Assembly (NCBI GenBank): GCA_947165195.1
Contig: CAMUZJ010000076.1
Coordinates: 1 to 5,027 of the forward strand
DNA: 5,027 nt
Direction: 5' to 3'
Origin: an uncultured Bacillota bacterium
Lineage (GTDB): Bacteria; Bacillota_I; Bacilli_A; RF39; UBA660
Position 1 is the stretch's first letter; each line of letters starts with the position of its first letter. Below, one piece after another: positions 4,520 through 5,027 of the stretch. A model generated the notes under the pieces. That model was given only the letters and a program-made list of their open reading frames with translations. It did no database searches and was not told the origin of the DNA. The position numbers and the translations under genes were made by a program.

Positions 4520-5027
4520 ATGAAAAAAATTATAATTTTAGTTGTAGTTTTAATTCTTATTTCTATCGGATTAGTTTCTTGTTTTTACATCAATAATAGA
4601 AATAAAGAAAACAAATTATTGAATCAAAAAGAAACTTCAAATGAGGTTATCAATGATATTAATGAAGAAGTGGAGGAAAAGGAAAATGAACCTATTTCAG
4701 AAGATATTAAAAATGATAATGATGATAATAAAAACATCAGCAATAATGATGTTAATACTAATAAGAGTAATATGGAGAGCAATTCTTCAAGTAACTCTAA
4801 TGTCATAAATAATAAGCAAGAAAATAAAAATGTTACACAGGTTAAAGAAGAAAAGCACGAACCAGAGAATAAGCCAGTAGTTCAAGAACAAACACCTGAA
4901 CCACCTAAAAAGGAACAGACACCATGGGAAAGTTTAGGAATAAGTGAATATGATTATTATAATAAACCTATGTGGTCTTGGGCTAGAATAGATTATTCTG
5001 TTAAGGTATATGGAACTCTTGAGCAAA
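4520..5027 (+). CDS. Probable lipoprotein or anchored surface protein with Asn/Glu-rich linker, 3'-truncated
   Basis: An open frame of 169 residues that leaves the right edge of the window. AGGTG (4508-4512) lies 7 bases before ATG 4520 and supports this start. Seen directly: a MKK positive start, a hydrophobic segment (about residues 4-23), and a lipobox-like LVSC with Cys21, so it is probably a lipoprotein cleaved before Cys21. The large residues after the Cys (Phe, Tyr, Ile) leave open an uncleaved single-pass anchor. Next comes a low-complexity linker rich in Asn, Glu, Asp, Ser and Lys (about 26-112), then a Pro/Glu/Gln stretch (about 113-136), then the start of a folded, aromatic-rich domain: PWESLGISEYDYYNKPMWSW and onward. 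I do not recognise that domain. The layout of anchor, flexible stalk and outer domain suggests a surface-displayed protein. It sits 55 bases after the parB-like gene on the same strand and shares its A-rich composition. Function unknown. Confidence 0.8.
   Translation, partial: MKKIIILVVVLILISIGLVSCFYINNRNKENKLLNQKETSNEVINDINEEVEEKENEPISEDIKNDNDDNKNISNNDVNTNKSNMESNSSSNSNVINNKQENKNVTQVKEEKHEPENKPVVQEQTPEPPKKEQTPWESLGISEYDYYNKPMWSWARIDYSVKVYGTLEQ

Noticed and set aside
4515..4523. Two-codon start-stop frame (ATG GAA TGA) overlapping the lipoprotein start
   Set aside because: The Shine-Dalgarno is only 2 bases away from this ATG but 7 from ATG 4520, so it is unlikely to be used.
4624..4806. 60-codon open frame on the minus strand
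   Set aside because: It is a shadow of the Asn/Glu-rich linker of the lipoprotein gene; the Leu/Ser-rich product comes from reading that low-complexity DNA backwards.

Overview
The window comes from a low-GC bacterium that reads the standard code (Trp is TGG; the visible stops are TAA and TAG) and uses strong GGAGG-type ribosome binding sites. An anaerobic Firmicutes or Mollicutes-like gut bacterium fits best, because it carries a full-length ATP/pyruvate/phosphate dikinase and AT-rich codon use. No marker gene fixes the species.

There are two parts. The left part (1-2965) looks like chromosomal housekeeping DNA. It holds the 3' end of a thioredoxin gene whose last codons form a terminator hairpin, then a complete ppdK with its own probable promoter and a strong ribosome binding site. 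Bases 2966-3137 are non-coding but highly structured: a long imperfect hairpin (2975-3028), a strong intrinsic terminator (3056-3103), and an inverted repeat that straddles the terminator T-run.

The right part (3138-5027) is more A-rich and looks horizontally acquired. Three genes on the + strand follow each other closely: an XRE-type DNA-binding regulator, a ParB/Spo0J-like protein whose gene overlaps it by 8 bases, and a secreted or anchored probable lipoprotein with a long Asn/Glu-rich linker that runs off the end. The first two resemble accessory genes of Tn1549-like integrative conjugative elements of gut Firmicutes, as recalled without a search. No integrase, relaxase, ParA or type IV secretion gene is in view, so the mobile-element reading is an inference. 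It is supported by codon use: the arginine codons I read in the downstream genes are all AGA/AGG, while ppdK uses many CGN codons.

The least explained signals are the structured 2966-3137 junction, the 16-base perfect palindrome just after parB, a GC-rich 13-base palindrome inside parB, and a GC-rich patch at the very end of ppdK next to the proposed element boundary.
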